A stretch of 64,000 bases of DNA, from NCBI GenBank assembly GCA_000507305.1, contig DF241616.1, positions 1 through 64,000 on the forward strand. Direction: 5' to 3'. This document shows, in pieces, positions 30,801 through 45,800 of the stretch (its first letter is position 1; the number at the start of each line of letters is the position of its first letter). The notes under the pieces were generated by a model, which was given only the letters and a program-made list of their open reading frames with translations, was not told the origin of the DNA and ran no database searches. A program made the position numbers and the translations under genes. The DNA is from Breviolum minutum Mf 1.05b.01. Taxonomy: Eukaryota; Sar; Dinophyceae; Suessiales; Symbiodiniaceae.

Positions 30801-33800
30801 GCTTCTAAGAACCATTTTTGAGGGGCGGTCATATTAGTTTCAAGGAGTGTATTTGGACATTGTCATACAGTTGAGAAAGTGGACTTGCGACTTGGAGCAT
30901 TTGTGGCCGCAACTGAACCCCCTTCCAAAAAGTCTCCCAGGAAAATTGAAAATACTGTCGCGGCATTGTTTTTTTTCGCATAAAATATGGGAAAACGACG
31001 ACTTGCATGAAATATACATATCATAGAATACTGCACGCACTGGATTACGGGTTGTCCTTCCTAACCTGTGGCTGGACTAAGGCACATTGCCAGGTGTGAC
31101 ATCTCAGCAGGGGATAGGGATAGAGGGAGCTTACTTTGGATATCTTTTAATTTCGTGGGTTCAAGGCATGGTTGTGAAGCGTATAATCGTTTATACAAAT
31201 CATTTTGATAGTACACCAGCTGTTTCAGAAACTTGTAAAGGGGCTATTAGAGCCGGTGGTCCACTTGGGACATTTTGTAGTCTGAGAGAGGAGAGGCGCC
31301 ATGCTGTGAAACAATGCATTTATATAGGTGGTTGTCACAAGCTTCGCCAACTTGCGCCTGTTGACAAGTCACATTGCAACAATTTGCAACTTTGAGAAGA
31401 AGTGTTACCAGCTCAAAAAATCATCGATACTGCGGAATTCAACTGTGATGAAGCATACCAGGAAATCGATACCTGAAACAACATATGACACATTCATATT
31501 ATCTCAGCAAGGTGTTTCAAAAAGACAAGAGCCACATAGGCAATCTGGTCAACTGCAAAGGAAAATGAGTGACGAAGTCATCCTTTTCCGAATGGCTACG
31601 AGGCTAACCCTGGCCGATGGCCTCGGATTCCTTGCAGCACTGTTGGAGCTGCATGCCACGCCGCCGGGTCAGGCTGCAGTGGGTGAGCACGACAATATGC
31701 CAGGAAATGATAGTGCGAATACATGCAGAACGATTTTGTATACGTTAAGGAGAGGCATAGGCCTCTTTGTTTGTCAAAGGCCAGAGCTGTTTCTGAAAGT
31801 ATCCAGAGCTACTTCTAAAATATTCGGAGCAATTTCCAAAATATCCAAAGTTAGTTCTAAAACACTCAACAAATTGTCCAAAACCATTCAAAGATATATA
31901 CCTCCAAAAAATACACACATCTACTTCCAAACTAGTTCGAGTCATTTCGGTTCAAATGTCGGGCCGTTTACTTGGTGAGGCTAGCGTGGAACTTTTAACA
32001 TGTTGTTTGGGATTTGCCATCAATAGTGATATGGATGTGCTGAATGACGAGGCAAGCGTGTAACCCTGACATTCACCGGAGGAAGCAAAGCATGTTTGAT
32101 TGTGCAAGGGCAATATCTTCAGGGTTTTATATGGTTTCATGGGAGGAATTGTTTTCTTTCTCTTGGGTTTTTGATACAGGTCCGCTTGGTTGAGCTTCAG
32201 TGCGATGCAGCTCTTGACATGGACCTGACTGCAATGAAAGATGTGCCTCAGAGAGACGTGGGAGATTATGTGCTTTGTGAAAGGAGCAACAAAAATTGTC
32301 ACCACACAGTCTGGATCAGGGTGAAACATCACGACAACATCAATGATACTGTTGGAACAGGAGGTCTTGTTGCCGTGAGGAACTGTTCACGAGGGTCCAG
32401 GTTATATAGTCTACTGAAACCCGCAGATCGGGCATCGCGTGCATGAAGTGTTTGTGTAGTTCAACGTAGGGCACTATACCTGTTACAGGTACCTACATTC
32501 GGCAAAACAACACAGATTTTATAATACATGAACAAGATCGCTGATCTCATCTAACAACATTTGGGAACGACAGCTAGCGAGATGCTCGAAGAATTTTGAT
32601 GATTCCAATCTCCTTTCAATTCACCTCAAATATTGTTTGAATCAACTGTCACGTAGACCGTACCTGAGGCATTGGTGATGTTGCGGATGCTGCCACAGGT
32701 GGTGTTGGGCCTGCCACCTCAACAAGGCTCCTTCAGTGTTGCAGTGGGTGGTGGCATTTTCAGTGGATGAAACCGCTGCACTTCAAATGTCCCAAAGACA
32801 AAATGTTCCAATTTTGTATGGTGTCTAGATAGTATTAGATAGTATATTGTCGTAATCTCAATGAACAACGATGGTTTGCCGTCGTGCACTCTGGTTCCCA
32901 TCCCCAGAAAGGCCGTGGGCTGCAAGTTCTCCTGTGGGCACAATGCGATGTGGTGCTGACCACTGAGGAGGCATTGTGCATCAGTGTGTGTGTGTGTGTG
33001 CAGGTATCTAGGCCAAGATAGGCTGGATATGGGTGTGTTTCGGAACGATTTCCAGCTGAAGTTGTAGGCAGTGTACATATAAAGTATATAGTATATACAT
33101 GTATATACGCGATATACTCAAGAGGCTCTTGTAGGTCTCAAGCATTGTCTCAAGCTGTAGCTAGTGTACCATGTGTGGCAGACGATGCCAAGTCTTCAGA
33201 TGCATTGTGAAGGCGAGAATTTTGAGTTTTTTTGCTGAAGCCTAAGTCTGGAGTTTACACATTTGACATGACACAAGCATTCCAAAACTCTAGACTCTAA
33301 AATCGTCAATTCATGGAGGGTGACGTCAATCCACTGGACCTACTGTAGAATCCAAATCGTGGTCAAACATTTTGATCAATTGATCAGAATCAAGCAGAAT
33401 CCACCCTATTTCGATTTGGGACCTTCAAAAAGATCAAGATATATCAAGATACACAGACCACACCCTTCTTCATTGAAGGCCACCTTTGAAGTGCCCAAGT
33501 CGATCGAATCGATGGCTGACTTTTTACCACCAGATTTCCAGGTCGTTGTTGCATGTCATCGGATGTTGGATGTTGTGAATTTGCGTGTTTGGTTTTGGGG
33601 GTTTGGTGGTGAAATGAGAAGTTGTTGATTGTGAACGGGTCAGACTTGAAACAATAATGGCGACCAATAAATGGTCCAGAGGAGGATGATTTTGCCTGAG
33701 ACTATCATTGGAGGGACCTGTTTTGTCCTTTTGAGTGTTGGGATAAAGTACTTGCTGTAAGACATCTGATTTTGGATGTGAATGACCGAATGGAAACCGC

Positions 33801-36800
33801 CCAGTATGTCCATCATTGAACCGTCCTTCACTGCCACACGAAATTCAGCCCTTCAGGGTTGGGAACATGGAAACATTGATGCTGCAGAAGCCAAGGACGG
33901 AACTGGTGAGTGTGGATAGCAGAGGATGAGCAGTGTCAAGAATTTGCAGTACCCCTAGGAGTTGTTGATTGTGAAAGGTTTTTATTGTTGACCAGTCGAC
34001 GAGAGATTTCTTGTTTTGGGATGTTGGTTCAAGATGTCTCAGCCATCAAGATGGATACAGGTCTTTGCTGCTTCAAAAATCTAGGAATCAGGGAACCTAC
34101 TGCCGGTAGCAACTGGGAGTTGTTGGCATGTTGTGACATGGAGTTGTTCAGTCGTGGTGGTCATGAGAACAGGGGTCAAATCTTACGACTCGAAAGAAAG
34201 GAAACAAAATACACATGTATATATATATATACAATGATCCTTGATGCTTGACTATCCTTGACTTGATTCTAAACTTAAGTGTACATCTTCACTACTATCA
34301 TAACAAAATTGATACCCTGCAATCCCAAAAATTAAAGATTGAAGTTAAATTACTTTGAAACGTAATGATTTTCTGCTCCAGGACTTGGGGATTGTTTCCG
34401 ATGTTGTGGAGAACAAGCAGCAGGCTTTGCGTGTCATTGAACAGCTTTGCCACTTGGTACGGTCACAATGGCTCCGACTCTGTAACACGTAATATACGTA
34501 ATAAGAGATGAGGCGAAACGGTGAAACACCGGTGGAGAACATGGAACACTTCCTGTATTAATTTGACCAGAATCTACAAAACCTAAGGATCACAAATCGG
34601 ATCCTGCTATATAAAGCATTCGTTTGTATTCTATTTTGCTCACAGACATTGACATTGAACATCACCAAGAGGAATTGCTTGAACGGAGCCAATTTTCTTC
34701 AGTACCATTCAGTTCCGTTGCACCAAGTTTTTTTGCCCAACACTTGCAGCAAACATTGACATACTGTGCAATATCATTTACAGCTACTCGTAAGTAGAAT
34801 AGACATGCCCCAGTTCCTAATATCAGTCCATACTAGAGTTACCAGAGGTTAGTATCTGCACCCTTATGGCCGATTGACGAAGTTGGGGTGTTGTTCAAAA
34901 AATTTACAGTAATCAGTAATCAGTATACATATATACAATATAAATGACGATTGACATATCTATATCTAGATGGTTCTAAGTGGTTTCAGTACTTTTTATT
35001 ATAGTAAAGAAAATACATGGGTTTTCATTACTTTTCAACCAAGGTGAGCAACTGTCTGAATGCGCTCCCAATGCTGTTGGGACCTTAGGGACCAGGCCTC
35101 CTGCAAATTCACGTAGATTCATAGAATCTGATGGTTGGCATGACGGACTGACGGGTGTGTTAAGGATTGTGACGGATATTTTGGATTATTTTGGGGGTTT
35201 TAAACCATGGGTAGTATGTTTTGCCTTGTTGATAGGAAGCGGTGCAACCTTCGCAAAATGACGTCATTGGTGTCAAGGGTGCCAGGTGGCGATGATAAAA
35301 TGACCACAGGATTCCAATTGCTCCTTAGATTTCATAGCGATTGCCTTCAATTTTCCATTGAGAAGGGCAGCTCCGAATAGATGTCACTAAAGTGACTGAA
35401 TGGTATAGGGTCGAACCCCATCCTGCTTTTGTTGTGAAGCAGATCATAATATACTTTTCAGTGTTCAAGTAATCTCCTGTGGAGACAGGCTAGAAAATGC
35501 TTATTCAAGAACAAGGTAGCAGAAGGATGCAGAACGTTCCTTTCAGTCAAACATTTTTGTGAAGAGGCTACATTTTCCTGTTTTTGCCTCCAAACTTCAC
35601 CAGTCACCAATTAGATCTTAAAGTCTTCGAACACCTAAAGTTTGTCCCACTTGAATTTAGGTCTCATTGATGGCAGGTGATGCAGGGTTCCAGCATGTCT
35701 TATTTCTACTTTTGTTTCACCCTGATTTTTGACCTCCAATCTTCAGTCGCACTAGGTCGCTCAGTCCAAAACCTTCATCCACCAGGCCGGGTGGATGGAG
35801 GTCAGCGGGTCTAATATGTTGTTGTTTCCAAACATGTTGGCTACCCACTGAACGGATTCCTTTCATGATGTTGCCATACCATGCCATACCCAATAGATGC
35901 TTTGGACTATGGAGCTAATTTAAAGAAACATACGCATGAAATCGCATGAATAACTATCAATGTAGATCAAGTACATATCTGAATTCACCACGCGCACCCT
36001 TGGGTTATTTTTACCGAGACATGTATTCGCAAATCCATCATGTGTCATATTGCCATTGGCATGCCACTCCTCAGGGGCATTACTATTCAGGAAAAGATAG
36101 AAGATCGCGAACTCATTTAAAATCAATTGTTGCTGCACTGCAATGTATTAATTGCTATCCTGGCTGGAGGACGATTTAAACATTTCATCCAATCAATATG
36201 TTTTATGTTGCATACAGTATTGATACATGACACAAGCAAAGTGACAGATGTGTTCTGGAAATCACATGCAATCGCAGCCTTGTACCAGCTACTGATTTGC
36301 AGATTGGTAGCACGCCTATGCGTCCAGACGTTCTACGACAGCTTGCTGAACACATTGCCACTCGACACTGAGATCCATAGGAGGAAGGAGGAGCAACCGA
36401 GGATTGGACCAAATTGGCATGGATTGATTTGGTTTGGTTCCATTTGAAAATTGCTGATACTTCTGATTGTTTGAGTTTGAAGGACATCCTGAACATTTCA
36501 TACAAATACATTTGAATACATCACCTTCGTGAGAATGGTGTCAATGCAGTGCTGTTATGTGCCTTCGGAGCTCAAACATGCTCTCAGCAAAGGGTTTGGT
36601 GCAAGAAAAGCATCCTTAGCCTACATGTCCATTCTTTGCTGAGATTTTCTTGCTAAATCCCACATACATCTTGAACTGCAACTTCAAAGCTTGCAGATTG
36701 ACAGCGCATGACCCTTTCCGTACCTTCAAAATCAAAATCGTATGACTTAAGGCCAAACGGACGGAAGATCCCGAGTTTCCAGATTCAATCCGAGCCCTTT

Positions 36801-39800
36801 GGGAGAAGGTGGTTCCGGGGGGATGTTGAGGGGGTCCGCTTTTTGCCAGGGTGGTGTAGAACCAAAACGTTTCGTTTTGAGGAACTGGGTCGACTGGGAT
36901 AGTTAAACAGACGGTATTGCAAGAGGCTATGGTAGGTGAAAGGAATGCAACGTATGGGAAAGTGATAAATATACTCTTTGTGTGCGATATTTGAAAAGTA
37001 ATTATTGACAAGTGCTGCAGCGCTGCATTTGCTTTTTGATGTTTTATGCGATTTTACCAGAAGGAACGTATTTCTGATTGCACATAAAACGATCTATCTT
37101 CCGGCGCATGTTTCATCCGGAACTCAAGCATACCTATTACTTGGACAAATTGACAAGATACAACCTGGCTACCAACCTCATCACACGTGATGATTGCGTG
37201 GAATCCTTGAGATGTAGGTTTATTAATTCCGGTTTTTGATTTAAATGATAGATTTGCTAAGATAGGTTGCTTTTGGTCGCCCTTCTCAACTTTGACGTGC
37301 ATTGTATTGAATCTTGCTTGGTTGTCTCCAACAACATTATCTCCAAAGTTTCCAAAAAATGATGTTTCAGGTTTATAAACAAAATTAATCACAATCCACA
37401 TACTTTGGCATAGTTCGGCCAACATCACACTCAAGCAACATCCTTCATAGGCCAAGGCTGGATTTGTTTGGGTGCGGTGTAGGTTCTCTAGATGACTAGC
37501 AGATGCAGCGTTAGCAATTTTTCTTAAAATGTTTAGTATAGTTTAAAGTGCCCCACCCATTATAGGCTCGGTTTCCGCGTCACAAGCGCCACAGGCACAT
37601 GTGCCCATCTATAGACGGCCGGGCCATCGCGTCGCATCTAGGCTTGGTATTTGTTGAAAATCGAGAGGATGCTTTGCTCGTGGATCATAGCCATGTCCTG
37701 CCCCGATGTATGTTCCTGCGGTATCTAAAGCAACAGAGAACATTGCCACTATTGCAGATATGATATTATATAGTTGTCTACTAGTACATATCTTGTGTAC
37801 ATGTACGACAATGTGCTATTATATTGATATAATTAGATATTGATAATATCCTTGATATTTCCTATTTTTTTGATCATTGATAAGCATGGTGATTCCGGAC
37901 TCTCCCTCCAACCAAATGAGAACTTTGTGGCGTACATATAGCTAGATACTGTATCAGTTTGCAGGGAACCAACTTAATGAACATCAATTTGGTACCCTTG
38001 AGTCAAGCTCGCCCATGACATTTGGCGGGTGGCTTGTATCCTCAATGCATCCGCAACATACTGTCAGTGATATTATATATTCATGTCGAACAAGTACTCG
38101 TACAGTAAGTTATCCGTAGTCCAAGTGCGTATCAGTTTATTGATGTTGATCTTGATGCCAAGGTACCGGCTCATCTCATTGAAGAGGAGTATCCCAGCAA
38201 GCCTGGTTCAGATATTGTATGCATTATCTATCAGAATCCATATGCGCATCATCATACGGATGTTTTGGAAAAGCATCCACGGAGATACCTATCCCTTTAT
38301 GCTATACATAGATTTGCCACCAGCAACTCACTGGACATGGAAGATACACAATCCAGAGAATTTGGTTTCCTTGTGCTTCCTTGCTGTTCATGGGATTGAA
38401 ATCAAGTCCATCTATAGCCACAAGGGCACCACTACAGAGTGTGTCAAAAGTGTTACTGTAAAGCGTTAAGTGATCAGTCGATGCCTTGGACGTTAGGTTG
38501 ATCATTTCTCATGTTGTGCGCCCGGGTTGCAGCTTTTTGGGATCAAAATAGATCCAGTAAAGTAGCCATGACCACAACATGAAAGGCATGAAAGGTCTCG
38601 AATCACGGAGTCTGAGAGGTGACTCGTCAGCTGAAGAACGTGAACACTTATCTCGTGAGAGGTTTAATAGGCGCTTTGATACACCTTATTCAACAAGGTT
38701 GCGGTTGTCCAGAATGCCGGCAGCCAGTCCATAGTAGCTGAGATATGAATCCCAGGTGTCCGACCACACTAGCCAAAGAATCTTTAAAGTTGTAGACTGA
38801 TGAAGACTAGTATTGATTGCCATATATTGCCATGGATTTTTTGCCCCGAGATTCCCATGAATCTCATGGATCCAACAAGTTCTTAGGACCTTCAACTTGA
38901 CTAGGCCGAAACTGATGGGGTCTCTAGATCACGCCATGGCGGGCCAGACGTCAAGGACACGGTGAACGGGTGACGACGACACGCGGAGGTGCCCAGAATT
39001 TGTGAGCAAGGGGGCCATTTGAAGACAAGATAAGCAGCTGCGGTAGCCGGTTGATGGCAAGGTGAAATTAGCAGTGGGGACTTGACTAAATGCATCTAAA
39101 TGATTCTTAATGCACATTATCCGGCATTGGGACTCCTCTTTACGCAAGACTACGTAAGCAGAAGATGAGTATTTTCGGGAAGGTGACAGTGCCTTTGTTT
39201 GTATTATTTTGTATTCACCTATCATGCTTTGTACAACTTATCCGTTCATGCATTAGCATCAGCTTTTGACCTACTTCCCTTATATTTTGCAAATTATACT
39301 TGGCAACAGGTCAGTCAATTTGAAGTGTGAAAAAATCTAGCAGTGCATATCAAAAAACCAGCTCTTGAAAAGATACAGTACCGGGTTTGTAAAAAGGAAA
39401 TGATGATTTTTCCTCTTTTTTGCAACCGCGATAGTTGAAAGGTTCTCCTGTTAGATTTATAGTGAGTGCAAGTATGTGTAAGTCATATTTCATGTTTTTT
39501 TCATGCTGTGCCAGGTGATACTTGGACATTCACCATGCTGGGTAAATTGATTCTTCTCAGTCAACTGCTGGCATGCCGTATTGCATCTTGACCTTAAAAA
39601 AGATGGTCTCAGGTGGTGGGTTTTAACAGTTTTTTGATGTCACCCAATTCAATGGAAAATAACCAATTCGCTCATCCAATTGAAGGGAATATGTTACGTG
39701 TGAGTAGTAGTATGTTTCAACCGGCTTGAGAGTCGTAGGCCTTGGGAAAATTCTAACATGGACTGGCGGGACAAACCACACAAACATATCACAAAACCGT

Positions 39801-42800
39801 GATTTTTAGAAAGGAAGCAGGACGTTGCACTTTGTTTCAGGATGTTCATAGATGTTCATAGTATGTGCCACTTATTTTGAAATAGGAGGATATAGGATTT
39901 TGTTTAGATTTTCTGGATCTTCCAAACATAGCCCTCGATCACGTTTTGTGAAGGAAAATATCATTTGACAGACACGAGTGACTTGCAACCAGTTGAGGGG
40001 TCTCCCTCAACATTTCATGCCAGGCCACATATGGCATATGGCTTGACTGCAATTCGCAACTCCTTTTCTTGAATATCTGAATTCTTAACTGTTCTACTTT
40101 TAGAATCTTTAAGATATACATATATATATATACATTATATATATATATATATGTGCCAACCAACCTCACCCTCATGTATGTTTGACCACGACTGAGAGTG
40201 CCCGGGGTGTCGTCACTGATGGCATACATAGAGGCCTTGGAGGTGGAGGTCACAGTGGAGGCCGCATGGCCGGCAGCATCCCTGGCAGCAGAACTGCTGG
40301 AGGGTCTCTCGCAGTTGGATCGAGGCGTGTAGGGACGTGACCGTAGTTTTCACGATTTTCAGGAAGTTACATTGCTCTTTTGGTGGATCTGCAAGAGCAA
40401 AATCATAGTGAAAGTTTGAACAAAGTGTAGTGTCGGACCGTCGGATCAGGAACTTCTTGATTTTGAATGCAACACTTTGGTGATTCACCCCGGGCCTCAC
40501 TATACACAAAACTTTAAGATTTGAAACACATAAGTCTAAAAGTTGTGTTTTTTTTCAAGCATGTCGAGTAAGTCAGGCAAACACTTGGGCCTTCCCTCCC
40601 GACAGCGCACCCTCGATAGGTGCTGCATTCTTGCGGAGCCTGGCAGAGGTGGGCCGGATGATGGCCCTTTGATGCCAATGTTCTATAGTAGGCTGAGGTA
40701 CGATTTTCCAACCCAGCAATTTGTAGATATTTGTCGTATCCATCAGAAATTTTGAATGCCTGGTTTTCTTTGGGAAGAGAAAGATGCCCAAAAACATATG
40801 AAAAATTGATGCAAATTCCCTGCTTGAAATCCTGTTGAGATAAAGGGAAGCTGCACAACACCATGAGGTGTCCCCTGGCAAGTTTTAAGGCGTATTTTCG
40901 GGTGAAGCAGTAGATGATGCAACCCAAAAGTGGTTTCATACCGGTAACTTATATAGAAAGTCCATGTACCATGTAAAGGCTACGGCTGCAGACAGGCTTC
41001 CCTTGTAGCAGTTGCACCATGCTGCCGCTTCTCGCAAGGCGGATGTGGAACCTGGTTCCTTCCGGCAAAGCGCTGTGGACATTGCTGAGAAGCTTTTATG
41101 CTGCCAAGGGCATTCTGTCTATGGCAGGTGGCTTGCTCTTTGAGACTTAGGTATTCTCCGGATAAACTATGACAAACTCACATGGCAACCGAAAATCCCA
41201 CCTTTGATGGTAATTCCAGTGCCATCTTACTTGTTGTTTACATTGTTTACGAGAGTGTAAGGGTTGTAAACTGATTTTGATCTTCACACTATACAGGCAT
41301 TATACTTTGAAATTATAATGCATACACATGGGTAATACATCCTTTTAAACTAGAATTGAAAAGGGTGAGGGTTTTACCGAGATTATAAATTGTGAGTACA
41401 CTGTGTGGGCCCCTTCACCTTCCCATGGGTGAGGCTCTTATCCCTTCGGGCGCGACATGCCTTTGCCTCTGCCGTGGTGGAAGCGGCTCGAGGCCAAGGG
41501 GGACCAACGGCTCGAATCTATGGAAAAAGCGGTATTTTTACAGGGGACCAACAGCATCTTACAGCAATTCAAAATGATATTTTTGGGGAAAATGCCAACA
41601 AAATATCGATAGCTTTGTGCGGCTCCGACTTTTAAATTCTAAGACATAGCCAGCACATGGTTGATGGCTTCTACGTATTTTGAATTTTGAATGAAAAATA
41701 AAGGATACAATCCATTTTGATGTTACGTACTAGCCAGCAAGTGAAACCTTTTGCATCTATGCACTTTTGTGAAAGACCCCGTCAGAGAGCTCCTGGATAT
41801 ATCTGTATTACATAATGACATAATTACAGATGGTGAATGAACTACGGACTACCCGCATATTGTATACCCAGGTTGTATCATATATAATATACAGTACCAC
41901 TTAGGTCAATTTCTGTGAAGTGTACAACATCGAATAAGATACAGCAGTTTGGTGGAATATATTGAGTTGACATTTTTTTTTCAGCTTCTATGAGTATACA
42001 ATCCATACTTTAACTGAACAGCAAGTGCTGTGACACCTGTGCAGTGTGCTTATAACTTGACATGTTTTCTATACATTGTACATATGTTTGTAGATGCATG
42101 CTGTATCTTTACTCCACCATCCTTCACAAATGTAGATTGCTCTGCTGCTTTTAAAAAGCAGGGTAGCACAGGGCCCATCTGAACCAATAATTTGGAGCTA
42201 TGCCCACCTACTTATACTTAAATCACTGCAAAGGAAATTTGATTCTCAGGGACACATTTTGCCACTTCCAGGATTGTTAGTTGGGAAAGGATGGGAAAGT
42301 ACATCTCAGAATCGAAGACTAAACATGGAACCGTAAAAAGGAAGGTTTGGAAGGATGATTTTGGTCTTTTCGCTGGAGTGATTTTGAGGCTTCAAGCCGT
42401 TCATTTTCTTTTGGGGGGGAGTAGGGTGAGGCTGGGAGCCAAACACACCCAAACTGTTCGGAAAAGGCATGGAACGAGCTGATCGTGCAGTGTTGGAAGA
42501 GCACAAATTGCTGAATCCGAAGTCACTTGCCATGTTGGACGGGTTGGTTTCAAACCACCTGAGGTCCCACCTAGCTACTAACATAAATTGTGTGAGTTAG
42601 TAAAACAGCCTTTAGCAATTCATTAACAATTGATTAACTTCGAATATTTGCTGCTAAAGAATCCAGTACAGTCCCTGGTAAAAAGATATACCGTTGACTG
42701 AGGCTTGTGAGAGATGCTGGATTCAAAAACTCCGTACAGCTTTACCAATTGGATTGTTGGGGAAGTGAGAACTGATGATGCCTTTTCCATGCGGCAAATT

Positions 42801-45800
42801 GATGCAACCCATGGTGACATTCTGACCTGTAAGTGCCGACGAGAACCAAGCCATCAAACACAATATGAACTTGGTTTTCTTTGAACCAAGACTGCCATGC
42901 CGTTTGTTGCCTCGCAAAAAAGGACCTGTGGTGTCGGTGATCCATGGGTGCTTTTGCAGTGGCCCAGTGGGCTACACGTCTCTTGTCACTGAATCCGTTG
43001 GAGGGAATCAGTTTATGTACATAATGTACCACAAATGTACGCCCTGTATCGTACAGATTGGTAAAGTATATTTGTGGTAGAGGACCATTGATAGCAACAT
43101 GCAGATCTAGTAGATATAACATCGTAGATTCAGCCAGAAGTCAGTGCTGAAAGTTATTTACTGATATTCCATTTAGGGATATGCCATACGCATCGGAATT
43201 GGGACGGGAAGCTGAGGTGCCCAAGGTATTGTATATTTGGTTCTATCATTTGCTATCAGAGATTGAATTTCATGAATAGAGATTCCATTTCTCGTCATTT
43301 CTTTGATTCCCTCGGTCTATGGTCTGTCTTGTCATTTCTCCATGATGTTCCATGGATCTAGGTGGATGTGTCCGTGGAATTGATCAAGATTATGCATAAT
43401 ACTGTCATGACAGTTTCCCCCATTCCCAATGCTCTCATGTTAATCTTTATGCTCGGGCTTAGGCAAAACAAGTCGCTAGAATCAACAACCGGTTCTACTT
43501 TTGACGTCTCATCTCAACAATGGATTGAATATGTTTGCAGCTGCAGATATTAGGGGATGCCGTGGCATTGGTAGGAAACCTATAGATATTGGGCTTTCAG
43601 ACAGAATATGTATATATATATATATTTGATATATTATATATAAGATTATCTATCTATATTATATATATATATATATTATAATTATATGTATATATTCTAT
43701 AACACAATTAATCATAACATATATTGAGTTCTGCCATACGTGCTGGCATCCCATCTTGCTTGGGCTCCGTGGTTGCAACAAGGTGGTTTGCGGAGACGAC
43801 TTGGAACGTTTGACTGACATGGTGCCTCGACTGCCCAAAATCCCAAATTTCCACACAAGTGGGATCAAAGGTTTGAAAAGATATACTGGGAATGACAGAA
43901 TGATTGGTAAAGTGACTGGACTTGTTGATTTCATGGATTTTAAGCTTGAACTATGTGGTTTGGTTTCATTCACCAATCATGTTTCAGATCGTAAAATTCA
44001 AGACCGGGTGGCATCCACAAGATGCCCAGGCCCATACCAGGACGCATGATTTTCCTGCAACGCTTTGAAGATATCAAGACCTGGGGAGAGAAAAACGGAG
44101 TTTTGCATACAGAAAGGTTTGTTTGTCCAGAAGACATTAGTTAATTGATGTTAATTGTAGGTTAGTTGTAGGATTCCTTTTTGTGTTTCTTTACACTACT
44201 ATATGCAATGTGTTACGTAAACCGGTATGTCAGGTCAAGAGTCTAATTTTAGTCATAGTATGTGTAGCCGATATGGCAATATCTACTGTCTGTATCTATT
44301 TAACAAAAGATGCATAGATGAATTCTTTGTGATTGAACAAGATAATACTGTATATACATTCACATGAATCATGGCACTGAACTCGAAGAGGAAAATCGAA
44401 GAACGATTTCCCAGGCATTTTGGAAGGCATGTGGGAGAAGTTAAGAAGATGGTTTGGGAGAATATCAGGATTTTCTGGATGAATTCTGTATATAGGAGGC
44501 AGGTTTGTTTTTATGTTTTTTTCCATCTCTCCACAATATTTTTCGGGAACGCTTTGATAAGGCTTCACCGCTTCGCTTCGCTCTGGTTTTACGTGTTTTT
44601 TTGCAGCTGCAGGTGAACGATCCGGTGGCTGTGGACCACGTGTCCGTGCGTGGAGCACCACGACACAGCGACTCGGAAAGAAAGTGGATGAATGGATTCA
44701 ACAATGTCTCAACATGACAGCATGATTTAACCAACATCTCAGGGATCCTTATGTGATCAACTTGGCAATTTATCATTTCACGATACTGGTCATCCTTTGA
44801 TTGCCACTCAATTGTAGCAAGGTGGACTTGATCATTTGCTGTATGAGTCGGACTCCAACGATGGAGAGGCAATGCGGGCTGGTGGAGTCGAGTCCGCTAC
44901 CTAACAGAGGTCAGAAAGGCTGTCCCACTCTGCAGTTGGAGTAAGCAGTGTGGAAGGTTGGGTCAAAGTATATTTCCCCTACAATAGGGCAGGTAGGAGT
45001 GTAAACTAAAATGAAGGAGAGTATCCTAGATCAGGCAAAAGGTAAGTCACAAGTGGCATGTGTTCGTATCACCAAGCATCCATTTGGATCGTGAGCTATC
45101 GCCAATTTCGTGGCCAACCAATGGTGGTTTGGAAAAACAAACATGTTCACTAAGAGATGAAGGGAACTCATTAGATTCACTTTCAAAGTTCTTTCCCTTT
45201 GAGAATACCTTAAGCCTTAACAGGAAGCAGCGCTGCATGTTGATGCCAGCACTACCACGGGTGGCAGTCTTACTTACATAGACAAGACTAGCAGGAGCCA
45301 GTGCTTGATCTTTCCTCATTCAATCTTTCGCTTCTAGATAGCGTAGGCAATGGAAGAATCTAAATCTAAAGGCATGGCAGGTCAATAGTCAATAGTTTGT
45401 GTTTTGAAACTGAAAGATATAGTTTTCCAATGTAGGGATAGACATAAACACTGCCTGAAATCACAGATGTGTACTTGTGTGAGTTTACTCTAGAGGGATA
45501 GGTCTTTGGGTCAGTACACTCAAGGCCCATGTTCATGTCGTAAATGCAATTGCGGCAATTTTTGTAACCTGAGATCATGTTGGACCCAAGGGTTTTGGTT
45601 GTATATCGACAAGGAGATGAACTGAGATGAATGAAGCTTGTATGAAAGACATGATCAACCATGTAAACAAATACAACGCTGCTCGCGGGGTTTCAACTCC
45701 ATGCTTTCGCCGCTCCAAGACACGGCTCCAGTGGTCGCCCTTAAGGGCTCATCTTGACGGTCAGCAGCTGTTGCAGGACTCGTAGGAGACGTTTGATGCT